A stretch of 64,000 nt of DNA from Winogradskyella helgolandensis (GTDB lineage Bacteria > Bacteroidota > Bacteroidia > Flavobacteriales > Flavobacteriaceae), in contig NZ_JABFHO010000001.1 of NCBI RefSeq assembly GCF_013404085.1, positions 1,488,001 to 1,552,000 on the forward strand. Reading direction: 5' to 3'. Shown in pieces: positions 27,445 to 37,126 of this stretch; positions within the stretch are counted from its first letter, which is position 1, and each line of letters begins with the position of its first letter. The notes under the pieces were generated by a model. That model was not told the DNA's origin and did no database searches. It was given only the letters and a program-made list of their open reading frames with translations. The translations under genes and the position numbers were made by a program.

Positions 27445-29004
27445 TTAAAAATTTATAGTTGCAGCTTCAGCACAACGTTCTCCATCCATAGCAGCAGAAA
27501 TAATACCACCAGCATAGCCACCACCTTCTCCGCATGGGAATAAATTAGTGATTTCGGGATGTTCTAAAGATTCTGTTCTTGGAATGTTTACAGGCGACGA
27601 TGTTCTAGATTCCACTCCAATAATATTAGCTTCTTCAGTGTAATACCCTTTCATTTTTTCGCCAAAGGCTTTAAATCCTTTTCGTAACGATCCTCCAATT
27701 ATTTTTGGTAATAAAGAATGTAATGGTGCGGATTTTAAGCCAGGTTGATAAGAGGTTTCATTTAAACTTGAAGATAATTTACCTTCTACAAAATCCGTCA
27801 GTCTTTGAGCAGGAGCAGATTGTCTACGTCCTCCAGCAGTGAAGGCTAAACGTTCTAAATCTTTTTGATATTCGAGTGCTTTTAAAGCTCCAAAATGTTC
27901 GTATTTGTAAAGGTCTTTGTCCGCATTAATTTCTGTGACAATACCAGAATTAGCGAATTTATTATTTCGTTTTGAAGGAGACATACCGTTAACGACTACT
28001 TCTCCATTTGCGGTTGCTGCAGGTACTATAAATCCACCAGGGCACATACAAAAGGAATACACGCCTCTATCATTTACTTGCTGCACTAAACTATAAGACG
28101 CTGCAGGCAGTAACTCATCGCGTTGTTCACCTTTACAATGGTATTGAATGCCATCAATAATCTCTTGTGGATGTTCTACTCTGACTCCCATCGCGAACGA
28201 TTTGGCTTCAAGCTTAATCTTTTTATCGTTTAATAAATAGAAAATATCTCGTGCAGAATGGCCTGTTGCTAAAATCACTTTTTCAACATCTAATTCTTTT
28301 CCGTCTAAAAGTTGAATAGCTACAATCTTACCATTCTTAATGGTGAAGTCGGTAACACGCGTTTCAAAATGAACTTCTCCACCGAATTTGATAATATTCT
28401 CTCTAATATTCTGAACGACTTTTGGTAATTTATTAGTTCCTATATGTGGGTGCGCATCTACTAAAATCTGATCCGTTGCTCCATGATATACTAAGTTTTC
28501 AAAAATGCGACGAACATCACCACGCTTTAAGCTTCGTGTATATAATTTACCATCACTATAGGTGCCAGCTCCACCTTCACCAAAACAGTAATTAGAATCT
28601 TCGTTTACAAAATGATCTTGATTGATGGCTTTTAAATCTCGTCGACGATCTTTTACATTTTTTCCGCGTTCTAAAACAATAGGTTTAAAACCGAGTTCTA
28701 TACAACGTAAAGCTGCATACATACCTGCAGGACCAAAACCTATAATATGAACCGGCTTTGCGTTTGAAACATCTTTATAATCGAAGTGATATTCTGAAGT
28801 TTCAGGCATTGGTTCGTTGATGTAAACCTCAACTTTATAATTGAACATTATGTTGCGCTTACGTGCATCAATCGATTTTCTTAGAACTTTGATTCCAGAT
28901 ATTTCAGAAGGTTTCATACCTAAATCATAAGCTGCTTTTCTAAGCAAACCATCTGGTAGTTTTTCTTCGTGTAAATTGATGCGTAATTGTAAAGATCTTA
29001 TCAT
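27445..29004 (-). CDS. FAD-dependent oxidoreductase (COG2509-like)
   Basis: This 519-residue flavoprotein has a dinucleotide-binding motif near residue 90 (IGFGPAGMYAALRC) and a second glycine-rich FAD motif at the C-terminus (PCGEGGGYAGGI). The N-terminal 80 residues (RINLHEEKLPDGLLRKAAYDLG) are typical of the widespread but uncharacterised family of FAD-dependent dehydrogenases. No signal peptide is visible. The physiological substrate is not known. It is transcribed alone or with its minus-strand neighbours. Confidence 0.85.
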   Translation of the reverse strand: MIRSLQLRINLHEEKLPDGLLRKAAYDLGMKPSEISGIKVLRKSIDARKRNIMFNYKVEVYINEPMPETSEYHFDYKDVSNAKPVHIIGFGPAGMYAALRCIELGFKPIVLERGKNVKDRRRDLKAINQDHFVNEDSNYCFGEGGAGTYSDGKLYTRSLKRGDVRRIFENLVYHGATDQILVDAHPHIGTNKLPKVVQNIRENIIKFGGEVHFETRVTDFTIKNGKIVAIQLLDGKELDVEKVILATGHSARDIFYLLNDKKIKLEAKSFAMGVRVEHPQEIIDGIQYHCKGEQRDELLPAASYSLVQQVNDRGVYSFCMCPGGFIVPAATANGEVVVNGMSPSKRNNKFANSGIVTEINADKDLYKYEHFGALKALEYQKDLERLAFTAGGRRQSAPAQRLTDFVEGKLSSSLNETSYQPGLKSAPLHSLLPKIIGGSLRKGFKAFGEKMKGYYTEEANIIGVESRTSSPVNIPRTESLEHPEITNLFPCGEGGGYAGGIISAAMDGERCAEAATINF

Positions 29005-29086
29005 GTTGCAAAATTAAAGAAAAGAAATATCATCAAAACTTTTTAAATCGTAATAAGTTGTAACGATCGGATTAAATTATAAACAT

Positions 29087-29118
29087 AAAAAAACCACGCT
29101 TATAAACGTGGTTTTTTT
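29087..29118 (-). terminator. Rho-independent terminator
   Basis: AAAAAAACCACG and CGTGGTTTTTTT form a 12-bp stem around an 8-base loop. It lies 17 bases downstream of the S9 peptidase stop on the minus strand and upstream of the FAD oxidoreductase gene. Confidence 0.9.
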
Positions 29119-29134
29119 ATTATCCTTTAAGGTA

Positions 29135-31690
29135 TTAAGACTTCGTTTTAGGCTGGTCTCTATTGATTTCTGAAATATCAATATCTGTCGCTTCAACTCC
29201 AAGTAAGTGTTTACTAAAGTGATCTGCTCGTAACCAAAACGAGTATTCCGTCATACTACCAAAACCATGGCGTTGTCCTGGCATAAGCATAAAATCGAAG
29301 CGTTTATTTGCTTTTATTAATTCGTTTGCCATTCTAATCGTTCCTCCAGGATGTACATTGTTATCCACATCTCCAGTAATCAGCATTAAATTTCCTTTTA
29401 GATTTTGTGCTAAAGATTGATTGTTGTCAATAAGGTATTTGTACTTTATATTACCATCGTCATCCATTTCTTCTTGTACACCATGATGTGTTTCGCTCCA
29501 CCAGCTATTATAAATGCTATTGTCATGGTTTCCTGCTGAAGACACGGCAGCTTTAAAGAAATCTGGATATACCAACATCGCAGCAGTAGACATAAATCCA
29601 CCTCCTGAATGACCGTAGATCCCTACTTTTTCAATGTCTATAAAATCATGTTGGTCTGCCAATTGTTCTGCGACGTGTCTTTTGTCTGCTAAACCATAAT
29701 CTCTAAGATTACCATAACCGTAATTATGATACCATTTAGAACGGTCTGGATGCCCACCACGATTACCCATAGTCACAACAATAAATCCAACTTGGGCCAT
29801 TCGGTCTAATCTGTCCATGCGCACAGAAAACGATTTGTTTACGGCTTCGGTCTGCGGACCAGGATAAACATATTCTAATAACGGATATTTTTTAGTGTCA
29901 TCAAAATCATAAGGTTTGTACATAACTCCATAAATGTCTGTAATACCATCATCTGCTTTCATTTTAAAAGTTTCAGGAAATTGATAACCTGTGGCCATTA
30001 ATTGTGACAGGTCGGCTTCCTCTAATGCCATTATAAGTTTTCCGGTACTCGATCTTAATTCTGATTTTGGGACGGTATTCACTCTAGAATAATTACTCAC
30101 AAAATAGGAGTTAGAATCTGACATGTCTGTACTTGAGTTATAGTCACCCGGATTTAAGGCTTTTAAGCCAGAACCATTGAAGTTAATACTATACATATGT
30201 TCATAATACGGATCTTGATCTTTAGCAATTCCATGCGCTGTAAAGTAAAGTGTTCTACTTTTTTCATCAACGCCAATAGCACGTTCCACATGGTATGATC
30301 CCGAAGTTATTTCATTTTTTAAATTCCCTTCAGTGTCGTACAAATAATAGTGTGCCCAACCTGATCGTTCTGCCCAATGTAGCATTTCAGTTTCGTTGTT
30401 AAACAATACTAATGGACGCGTTTCTATATAGGTGTTAAAACGTTCTTCAATTAATACTTTCGTTTCTCCAGTATTGATGTCTGCCACACAGATATCTAAT
30501 TTTTTGCGATCTCTACTAATAGTGTTGTAATAGATTTTACCTTTTTTAGATAATAAGAGTGAAGGCGTAAAGTCATTATCGTAAGTCGATTGTTTTCTTG
30601 GTTCTCGATACACTTGAATACTTTGTTGTTTTACAGTGTCTAATTGTATTTGGATATTACTTTTTGAAGGGATGTCAAAAACATGCAATTCTGTTTTATA
30701 ATATTCATCTTCACCTGGCATATGATATTTGTATGTCTCTAACGTTGGACGTTTTCCTGAAGTCGTATTGATTACCCAAAGGTCATTAATATGTCTAGAA
30801 TCTGTTCTTTGGAAAACAAACTTTTTAGAATCGTGAGACCAAATACCTCTAACCGATTTACGTTTATCTTTATTCTTTAATTTGTCCTCATTATTTTCTC
30901 CTCGACTGCTGCCTCCAAAATCATAATTTTCCTCTCCATCAGTGGTCCATTGGTTTTCTACAATAGTTGAATCTTTCTCGTTTTTTACAGCTTTTAAGAA
31001 GTTTTCTTTGTCCATCCAATACAAATTGTAATGTTTCGAAAATAACACCACTGAGCTATCCGGCGAAATGTTTGCCCATTTTTTCCAGTCTTCTTTTTCT
31101 TTCTTTTTGTTGCTAATAACGGTTAAGCCATTACCTCCGAGACGATACTCAAAGTGATACACCTTATTAACTTTTTTAGGTTTTTTTGCTTTACCTTTTT
31201 TCTTTTTATCCGTTTTTGTAGAATCTGTTTCTTTTAGGTTTTCTTTTTCGTCTTCTAAGTCATCGTCTTTTTTCTCTTCATCAACTTTTTCTGTAGATGT
31301 GACATAGAAACGTATGGCGGTGTCGTTTTTTACAAATTCGAAATTAAACCTTGGTAAGTGCTGTGCATCATAAGGGTCTTTAGTAATCTCGGTGAGCCAT
31401 TTTGCCATTTTTTCATTGTCAAAAAGTGCTTTTTTAGTTTTTTGATCTGCGTCAACAATATAATAGTTAGACCCTTCAGTGGTCTTGTATTGGTACCAAA
31501 AACGATTACCAGTTTTTAGCCAATTTGGTCTTACAGAAGTAGAATGCACTAATTTTCCTAAATTGGTTGGAGAATATTTAGCTGCGGCTCTGTAATTTGG
31601 TGTAGGAGTATTGCTTTCCTTTTCGTTGTTTTGTGCATTAAGTAAACTAAAGGACAAGCTTAAAAATAGTAGAAGTATTAATTTTTGCAT
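29135..31690 (-). CDS. S9-family prolyl oligopeptidase (DPP IV-like)
   Basis: The preferred start is the ATG at 31690, which gives a clear signal peptide (MQKLILLLFLSLSFSLLNAQ, 851-residue protein). A 28-codon upstream extension would spoil it. An N-terminal beta-propeller is followed by an alpha/beta-hydrolase domain. The serine is in YGHSGGGF, the aspartate in TGDVDNNVHPGG, and the histidine in PGQRHGFG. It is probably a periplasmic or secreted dipeptidyl peptidase. An unusual Lys/Glu/Asp-rich insertion of about 50 residues lies near 135-185 of the shorter form. Confidence 0.92.
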   Translation of the reverse strand: MQKLILLLFLSLSFSLLNAQNNEKESNTPTPNYRAAAKYSPTNLGKLVHSTSVRPNWLKTGNRFWYQYKTTEGSNYYIVDADQKTKKALFDNEKMAKWLTEITKDPYDAQHLPRFNFEFVKNDTAIRFYVTSTEKVDEEKKDDDLEDEKENLKETDSTKTDKKKKGKAKKPKKVNKVYHFEYRLGGNGLTVISNKKKEKEDWKKWANISPDSSVVLFSKHYNLYWMDKENFLKAVKNEKDSTIVENQWTTDGEENYDFGGSSRGENNEDKLKNKDKRKSVRGIWSHDSKKFVFQRTDSRHINDLWVINTTSGKRPTLETYKYHMPGEDEYYKTELHVFDIPSKSNIQIQLDTVKQQSIQVYREPRKQSTYDNDFTPSLLLSKKGKIYYNTISRDRKKLDICVADINTGETKVLIEERFNTYIETRPLVLFNNETEMLHWAERSGWAHYYLYDTEGNLKNEITSGSYHVERAIGVDEKSRTLYFTAHGIAKDQDPYYEHMYSINFNGSGLKALNPGDYNSSTDMSDSNSYFVSNYSRVNTVPKSELRSSTGKLIMALEEADLSQLMATGYQFPETFKMKADDGITDIYGVMYKPYDFDDTKKYPLLEYVYPGPQTEAVNKSFSVRMDRLDRMAQVGFIVVTMGNRGGHPDRSKWYHNYGYGNLRDYGLADKRHVAEQLADQHDFIDIEKVGIYGHSGGGFMSTAAMLVYPDFFKAAVSSAGNHDNSIYNSWWSETHHGVQEEMDDDGNIKYKYLIDNNQSLAQNLKGNLMLITGDVDNNVHPGGTIRMANELIKANKRFDFMLMPGQRHGFGSMTEYSFWLRADHFSKHLLGVEATDIDISEINRDQPKTKS

Positions 31691-31853
31691 GCTTTGTGGT
31701 TGGTTTAAGATAAGTTTGTTTATCGATTTGACTAAAATACTTGGAATATTATACAATTGGTAAATATTTAACATTAGGCTAACTAATTAATTGAGTGAGT
31801 GTTTTTCTTATGACATCATTTTAGTATCTTGAAACTTATAAAAAATTAAAGTA

Positions 31854-32858
31854 TTGAGCTGGTTCAAAAAAGATCCGTTACAAATTATTGCATTTCAGAG
31901 CTATGGGACAAATTCCCATTTTTATGCTAGAGGTAGAGCTTTAGAAGATGAATCTATTGATTTAGAAGCCAAAAATACTTGGCAACTCATCGTTAACTCA
32001 TGGAAACGTTTTGGAACTGATGAAATCAAAAATGTAGGCTTAAATTTAAAACTATCCAATAACAAAGTTTTAAAAGCGACCACAGATCATAAAGGCTATT
32101 TTAGAATAGAAGCCAGTCTTGAAGATTTAAAATTATTAACTAATGATGAAGGTTGGTTGTCTTTTGAGTTATCCTATAACGACGTAAATATAAAGCGGCA
32201 TATTCAGAATCAAAATCGGTTTCCAGGTGAATTATTAATTCCTTCAAGTAAAGCACAATTTGGAGTGGCAAGCGATATTGACGACACTATTTTACATACA
32301 GGAGTCGTCTCTTTGTTAAAATGGAGATTAATTTACAATTCTCTTTTTAAGAGCGCTAAAAGTAGAATTCCGCTTGAAGGTTCTGTGGATTTCTTTCATA
32401 AGCTACATCGCGGAGCCTCTGGTGAGAATGCAAATCCTATTTTTTACGTCAGCCATAGTCCATGGAATTTATATCGCTATTTAGAACTCTTTTTAAAGCA
32501 GAACGATTTTCCTAAAGGGCCAATTTTATTACGAAGTGTAAGTGAAGCGTTGAAGAAAAAAGAACACGGTGAAAAACCTCAGAAACAAAAGGAAATATTG
32601 AATCTGCTTAAAACTTATCCAGATTTACCTTTTATATTAATAGGAGATAGTGGTGAGCATGATCCAGATATCTATATTGAAATTGCAAATGAATTTCCAA
32701 ATCGAATCTTAGCAATTTACTTGCGTGGCGTTAAGCACACCAAGAAAATGTTACGTGTTAAGAGTATGGTAGATAGTTACAAAATTACACCAATATTGTT
32801 AGTTGAAAATAGCCAACAAGCCATTGCGCATGCAAGGAAAAGTGGATTTATTGTTTAG
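31854..32858 (+). CDS. App1-like phosphatase domain protein (DUF2183)
   Basis: This 334-residue protein appears to start with TTG at 31854, since the first residues (SWFKKDPLQIIAFQSYG) belong to the conserved N-terminus and no ATG lies nearby. The central motif GVASDIDDTILHTG is a DxDxT-type phosphatase motif of the App1 catalytic family. IGDSGEHDPDIY supplies a second acidic site. Yeast App1 dephosphorylates phosphatidic acid. The bacterial substrate is unknown. Its last four bases overlap the end of the convergent deoxynucleoside kinase gene. Confidence 0.82.
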   Translation: MSWFKKDPLQIIAFQSYGTNSHFYARGRALEDESIDLEAKNTWQLIVNSWKRFGTDEIKNVGLNLKLSNNKVLKATTDHKGYFRIEASLEDLKLLTNDEGWLSFELSYNDVNIKRHIQNQNRFPGELLIPSSKAQFGVASDIDDTILHTGVVSLLKWRLIYNSLFKSAKSRIPLEGSVDFFHKLHRGASGENANPIFYVSHSPWNLYRYLELFLKQNDFPKGPILLRSVSEALKKKEHGEKPQKQKEILNLLKTYPDLPFILIGDSGEHDPDIYIEIANEFPNRILAIYLRGVKHTKKMLRVKSMVDSYKITPILLVENSQQAIAHARKSGFIV

Positions 32859-33469
32859 AACAATCCATTGATCTGAGCATCAATTCTATTTATAATGTCA
32901 CCTAAATCTTCAGGATTGTCAACAAAATCTAAATTATCCACATCAATTATAAGTAAGTTACCTTTATCATAAGTTGAAATCCAGGCTTCGTAGCGTTCAT
33001 TTAAACGACTTAAATAATCGATACTAATAGTGTTTTCATAATCGCGTCCTCTTTTATGAATTTGAGCGACTAAGTTAGGAATAGAACTACGTAGATAAAT
33101 TAATAAATCTGGTCCTTTTACAAACGATTCCATTAATTGAAACAATGATGAGTAATTTTCAAAATCACGATTCGTCATTAAACCCATAGCATGTAAGTTG
33201 GGTGCAAAAATATGGGCATCTTCATAGATCGTTCTATCTTGAATGATGTCTTTACCGCTATCATGGATTTGATTGACCTGACGAAACCTGCTGTTTAAGA
33301 AATAGACTTGTAAATTGAAGCTCCAACGTTCCATCTGATTATAAAAATCATCTAAATAAGGGTTGTCCACAACGTCTTCCAATTGCGCCTCCCATTTAAA
33401 ATGTTTAGCGAGTAATTTTGTAAGTGTTGTTTTTCCGGCTCCTATATTTCCTGCAACAGCAAAATGCAT
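32855..33469 (-). CDS. Deoxynucleoside kinase
   Basis: This 204-residue P-loop kinase has Walker A GNIGAGKTT (7-15), the ERW-type motif in MERWSFNLQVYFL, and DRTIYEDAHIF. It belongs to the dNK/dGK/dCK family that phosphorylates deoxynucleosides for nucleotide salvage. The precise nucleoside is not clear. It lies three bases downstream of a secreted hypothetical gene on the same strand. Confidence 0.92.
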   Translation of the reverse strand: MHFAVAGNIGAGKTTLTKLLAKHFKWEAQLEDVVDNPYLDDFYNQMERWSFNLQVYFLNSRFRQVNQIHDSGKDIIQDRTIYEDAHIFAPNLHAMGLMTNRDFENYSSLFQLMESFVKGPDLLIYLRSSIPNLVAQIHKRGRDYENTISIDYLSRLNERYEAWISTYDKGNLLIIDVDNLDFVDNPEDLGDIINRIDAQINGLF

Positions 33470-33472
33470 AAT

Positions 33473-34267
33473 CTATTCTATTTTTAATTGGTAAAGATGT
33501 AGTAAATTGAAGCCGTAAATATACACCGTTTCATTGGTTACCAAAAACTGTTTTATTAACATTTTTGGATGTTGTATGGGTGTAATTATAGATTCGTTTT
33601 TTTCTAGTATAAATAAAGATTCCCCCTTTTTTAATACCAAATGCGCTTCGTTAAATGCTATACTTTCATAACCTGAATTTTCTATTTTTCGGATTAAACT
33701 ACCAAAGTAACTATAGACGTAGAGGTAGTTTTTAGTCAATAAATAGCAATAGTTATAATCGCTTTTCAAATCTAAAACTTCAGATTGAACAGGTACCGTT
33801 TTGAGTTTAATTTTATTGGCTTTAAAATCATACAATTCTAAATATTGATAATCTTGATTGAATAACCATAACGAATTATCAAAGCCAGAAGACACAAAAG
33901 ACACATTTTTGTAGGGTTGAATTGTATTGAAATCTACTTTTTTAATTTCAGCTAAACGATTATCTAAAACTACAACCGTATTAAAGTCTTTATAAAATAA
34001 ATTTATTTTTAAAGGATTAAACGTGTTTGCAGAAGTAATGTCACCAAGCTGAAAGTTGGCGTATGTAATAGTGGTATCCTTTGTTTTTTTATGAAATGAA
34101 TTGTTATCAGTGGCATAGTAAAGCGTACCGAAATTATCAATTCCAAAAATGGCTTTAGCTTTAAGCTGTGTCGAATCTTTTAAAGTCGCTGTAATTTGCC
34201 GTTGCGTTTTATCTTGAGAAAAACTGAACAAACTAAAGAAAAGAAATAAAATGACTAACTTTTGCAT
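33473..34267 (-). CDS. Secreted hypothetical protein, beta-propeller-like
   Basis: This 264-residue protein has a signal peptide (ending FSFSQ). The mature part is rich in aromatic residues with repeated short beta segments (for example NSLWLFNQDYQYLELYD and NYLYVYSYFGSLIRKIE) that suggest a WD40- or PQQ-like propeller. No catalytic motif is recognised. It is the first gene of a likely two-gene unit with the kinase. No function is assigned. Confidence 0.75.
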   Translation of the reverse strand: MQKLVILFLFFSLFSFSQDKTQRQITATLKDSTQLKAKAIFGIDNFGTLYYATDNNSFHKKTKDTTITYANFQLGDITSANTFNPLKINLFYKDFNTVVVLDNRLAEIKKVDFNTIQPYKNVSFVSSGFDNSLWLFNQDYQYLELYDFKANKIKLKTVPVQSEVLDLKSDYNYCYLLTKNYLYVYSYFGSLIRKIENSGYESIAFNEAHLVLKKGESLFILEKNESIITPIQHPKMLIKQFLVTNETVYIYGFNLLHLYQLKIE

Positions 34268-34394
34268 GATTGTGGGAGAATAAGCTTGAAAAATACAACA
34301 ATTACTCCAATTTCTCTTTACAGAGCTTTGAGGTTATACTAATTAGAAAGAACTTGTGAATAGATTTTTAAGAATAAGGATTGGTGCTTATAAA

Positions 34395-35078
34395 TTAATC
34401 CGTCAACTTATACCCAAAACCACGCACATTAATAATCTGAATGTTCTTGTCTTTACTCAATTGCTTTCGTAATTTACTTATAAACACATCCATGCTTCTA
34501 GCGGTGAAAAAGTCGTCCGTTCCCCAGAGTTTATTCAGAATTAAAGAGCGATCTAATACTTGGTTTTTATTTTTTATTAAATGAAACAACAAGTGTGCTT
34601 CTCTATGTGTGAGTTGAACGATGTCCTCTTCTTTATACCTTAATTGTTGCTTTGGAAAATCGAAAGTAAACGCACCTATCATAATTGTTTCTGTTGCTTT
34701 CTGTGTCTTGGTTCTGCCAACCAGATTATGGACTCTAACAATGAGTTCCTCCATACTAAATGGTTTTTTGAGGTAATCATTGCCACCAATAGAAAAGCCT
34801 TCTACCACATCTGCGGTTTGCGACTTTGCTGTTAAAAATATAATAGGAATAGTGTCGTCAATAGCTCTAATCTCTTTAGCTAAAGTGAAACCATCTTTTT
34901 TGGGCATCATCACATCTAAGACTAAAATTTCTGGAGCTTCAGATTTATACTTATCAAAAGCTTTGTCTCCGTTTTCGCAAAGAATGACTTCAAAATCTCG
35001 TGTTTCTAAACTTTCTTTTATTATTTGTCCTAAAGAAGCTTCATCTTCAGCCAATAACAATTTGATTTTATTAGCCAT
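34395..35078 (-). CDS. OmpR-family response regulator (RprY-like)
   Basis: This 227-residue protein has a receiver domain (5-118) with Asp in LVLDVMMPKKDG. A winged-helix DNA-binding domain follows (about 130-227, RSMDVFISKLRKQL and VRGFGYKL). OmpR-type regulators bind tandem direct repeats with ten- to eleven-base spacing; such TTAAC repeats are present in the divergent promoter. The gene overlaps the kinase gene by 8 bases. It resembles RprY of Bacteroides, but orthology is inferred. Confidence 0.93.
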   Translation of the reverse strand: MANKIKLLLAEDEASLGQIIKESLETRDFEVILCENGDKAFDKYKSEAPEILVLDVMMPKKDGFTLAKEIRAIDDTIPIIFLTAKSQTADVVEGFSIGGNDYLKKPFSMEELIVRVHNLVGRTKTQKATETIMIGAFTFDFPKQQLRYKEEDIVQLTHREAHLLFHLIKNKNQVLDRSLILNKLWGTDDFFTARSMDVFISKLRKQLSKDKNIQIINVRGFGYKLTD

Positions 35079-36609
35079 TTGGAAGTGTGATTTTAAATGT
35101 GGTTAAATTTTTATTGAGTTCTAAGGTGATTGAACCATGGTGCTTGTCAATAATGGTTTTGGTGTAATAGAGACCAATACCAAACCCTTTTACATCATGC
35201 GTGTTACCTTTTGGAACACGATAGAATTTATCGAAAATTTGAGTTTTATTTTCATGAGTTAAGCTGTTGCTATTATCTGAAATTAAAACTTCAAAATTAG
35301 TTTTTTTAGTCTTTAATTCAATAGAAATTAGATCTCCTCCATACTTTACAGCATTGTCTAAAATGTTATTTAAGGCATTTTCAATATGAAAGATATCAGC
35401 ATTAATAATTAAACTTTCGAGCTGAATATTGGTGTTAAATGTCTTATCAGGAAATTGAATCTTATACTTACTAACCAAAGCATCAAGTAAACCAATGATA
35501 TCGAAATTTTCTTTATTCAATTCTAAATTACCACTATCTAAAGTAGCGGTTTCTAATAGTTTTTCGACCATAACATTCAACTTTCCTAATTGCTCGGAAG
35601 ACATGTTGAGGTATTTTTTAGTTTTGGCTTTATCGTCAATAGCATTAAAATTACTAATGCTTTCTAGTGCTGCACTTATAGTAGCTATTGGTGTTTTAAA
35701 CTCGTGCGTAATATTGCTGATAAGGTCATTTTTAACTTCGGCGAGTTGCTTTTGTTGTTTAATGATTTTTAATAGATAGAATAGACAGCTAATTACGGCT
35801 AAAACTAAGAGGGTTGAAATTAATATGCCTCCAAGAATACGATATAAAATAGCTTTGGTGGTGTTGGTAAATAAAATGGTTAAAAACGTACCTTTTGGTA
35901 GGAATCTAGATTTTGTATCCGTTTGAAGGTAATCGTCAGACATGTGATTAGGATCTAATTCAGGTAAGGATGCGTTTACCATAAAATAGTCTATGTCACG
36001 TTCGGAGTCTTTGTAGTCTAAATAAAAATCGACATTAATGCTTTTGCGTTCTAGTTCTATCGCTATTAATTCTTCAACAGCCTTTACATCAAGTGTGTCA
36101 TTTTTTATTGAAATCATCACTTTAGAGGTCAGAAATTCGGCATTTTTTAAATTAACATCTTTATTGTTGCTTTTAAGACTATCTATTTTTAATTTAAATT
36201 GATCTCTTGATAAGGGGTTGTGTGTTTTATCATGAGCCTCTGACATTGAATCTGCCTTAAATCCTCTAAAGACGGTTATACCTTCAATAGTATTTGTATC
36301 TAAAGAATCAAGGTTTGTAAACTCTTTATTAGATTCATCAATGTTTTTAAAAAATTTTTCCAGCTCACCACCGTCTTCAAAAGCTTTTTTTTGCTGGTCG
36401 CCTTCAAGAATAAAACCAAAAGTGGTGCGCTCTGCTAAAGCTGTATAATAATCATCTACCGCTTTATCTAAACTAACTTGCACATCGTTAATCAGCTGCT
36501 GTTTATTGGTTTGATAGTTTTTATAGTTCCAATAGACTTGTATGCTAATCGTAGCCGTGATTACGGCAATGATGGTGTATAAAATTAGGCGATACCGTTT
36601 ATCATTCAT
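35071..36609 (-). CDS. Sensor histidine kinase (RprX-like)
   Basis: This 512-residue membrane kinase has an N-terminal helix (about 7-27), a long periplasmic sensor region, and a second helix near 258-282. The HisKA domain has NITHEFKTPIATI and the ATPase domain has NILDNAVKYG and GFGIGLYYTK. It is the first gene of the two-component operon and is divergent from the GLPGLI/TonB cluster. The periplasmic domain is not one I recognise. Regulation of the divergent cluster is inferred from arrangement and repeats. Confidence 0.92.
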   Translation of the reverse strand: MNDKRYRLILYTIIAVITATISIQVYWNYKNYQTNKQQLINDVQVSLDKAVDDYYTALAERTTFGFILEGDQQKKAFEDGGELEKFFKNIDESNKEFTNLDSLDTNTIEGITVFRGFKADSMSEAHDKTHNPLSRDQFKLKIDSLKSNNKDVNLKNAEFLTSKVMISIKNDTLDVKAVEELIAIELERKSINVDFYLDYKDSERDIDYFMVNASLPELDPNHMSDDYLQTDTKSRFLPKGTFLTILFTNTTKAILYRILGGILISTLLVLAVISCLFYLLKIIKQQKQLAEVKNDLISNITHEFKTPIATISAALESISNFNAIDDKAKTKKYLNMSSEQLGKLNVMVEKLLETATLDSGNLELNKENFDIIGLLDALVSKYKIQFPDKTFNTNIQLESLIINADIFHIENALNNILDNAVKYGGDLISIELKTKKTNFEVLISDNSNSLTHENKTQIFDKFYRVPKGNTHDVKGFGIGLYYTKTIIDKHHGSITLELNKNLTTFKITLPNG

Positions 36610-36650
36610 GTTTCAAATGTATAAAGTTATTATCAAGTATAGGTTATCGG

Positions 36651-36675
36651 TTAACACACGTTAACACTAGTTAAC
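36651..36675. promoter_or_regulatory. Three 10-bp-phased TTAAC repeats
   Basis: TTAAC occurs at 36651, 36661 and 36671, exactly one helical turn apart, in the 124-base divergent region between the kinase operon and the small secreted protein gene. OmpR-type regulators bind such arrays. ATTTGTA at 36701-36707 lies 30 bases downstream and may be part of the -7 element. This is a candidate autoregulatory site. Confidence 0.6.
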
Positions 36676-36733
36676 CTAAAAATCGAATTTGTGTTGAGAT
36701 ATTTGTAAGGTATTAATCATAAAACCATAAAAA

Positions 36734-37126
36734 ATGAAATCAAAGATGCGTGACTGTTTTAGTCTAAAAAAAGTGTTGACTTGTTTAGTGATGTTAATTT
36801 CTGTTGTTGGATTTAGTCAGTCTAAAGTTGAGGAAGAATCAGTAAAAGTTGATGCGTTTAGTATTGAGGTTACAATTGATTCTCCTGAAGAACTAGAATC
36901 CACTTTTAAAGTGGAAGATTTAGATGAATTATTTAAAATGATGGATAGCAATGAAGAATTAAGTTTTACCTTAAACTGTAGCTTTTCAGAGGTTAAGGAT
37001 AATTTAAAAGGTAGCATGACTTATACAGTTATGGGAAGGGCAGATGAAAAAACGAAATTTCTAAAGAATATTGAAAAAATGAAAGCTACAGCATTGAAAT
37101 TTTATAATTTAAAAAACAGAACATAA
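36734..37126 (+). CDS. Small secreted hypothetical protein
   Basis: This 130-residue protein has a signal peptide (ending VGFSQ at about residue 29). The mature part is acidic at first (EEESVKVDAFSIEVTIDSPEE) and ends with a basic tail. No domain is recognised. Its stop overlaps the start of the first GLPGLI gene (TAATG), which points to translational coupling and a shared function. It is the first gene downstream of the phased TTAAC repeats. Confidence 0.78.
   Translation: MKSKMRDCFSLKKVLTCLVMLISVVGFSQSKVEEESVKVDAFSIEVTIDSPEELESTFKVEDLDELFKMMDSNEELSFTLNCSFSEVKDNLKGSMTYTVMGRADEKTKFLKNIEKMKATALKFYNLKNRT

Noticed and set aside
31691..31774. 28-codon extension of the S9 peptidase
   Set aside because: The start at 31690 gives a standard signal peptide, which the extension would bury.
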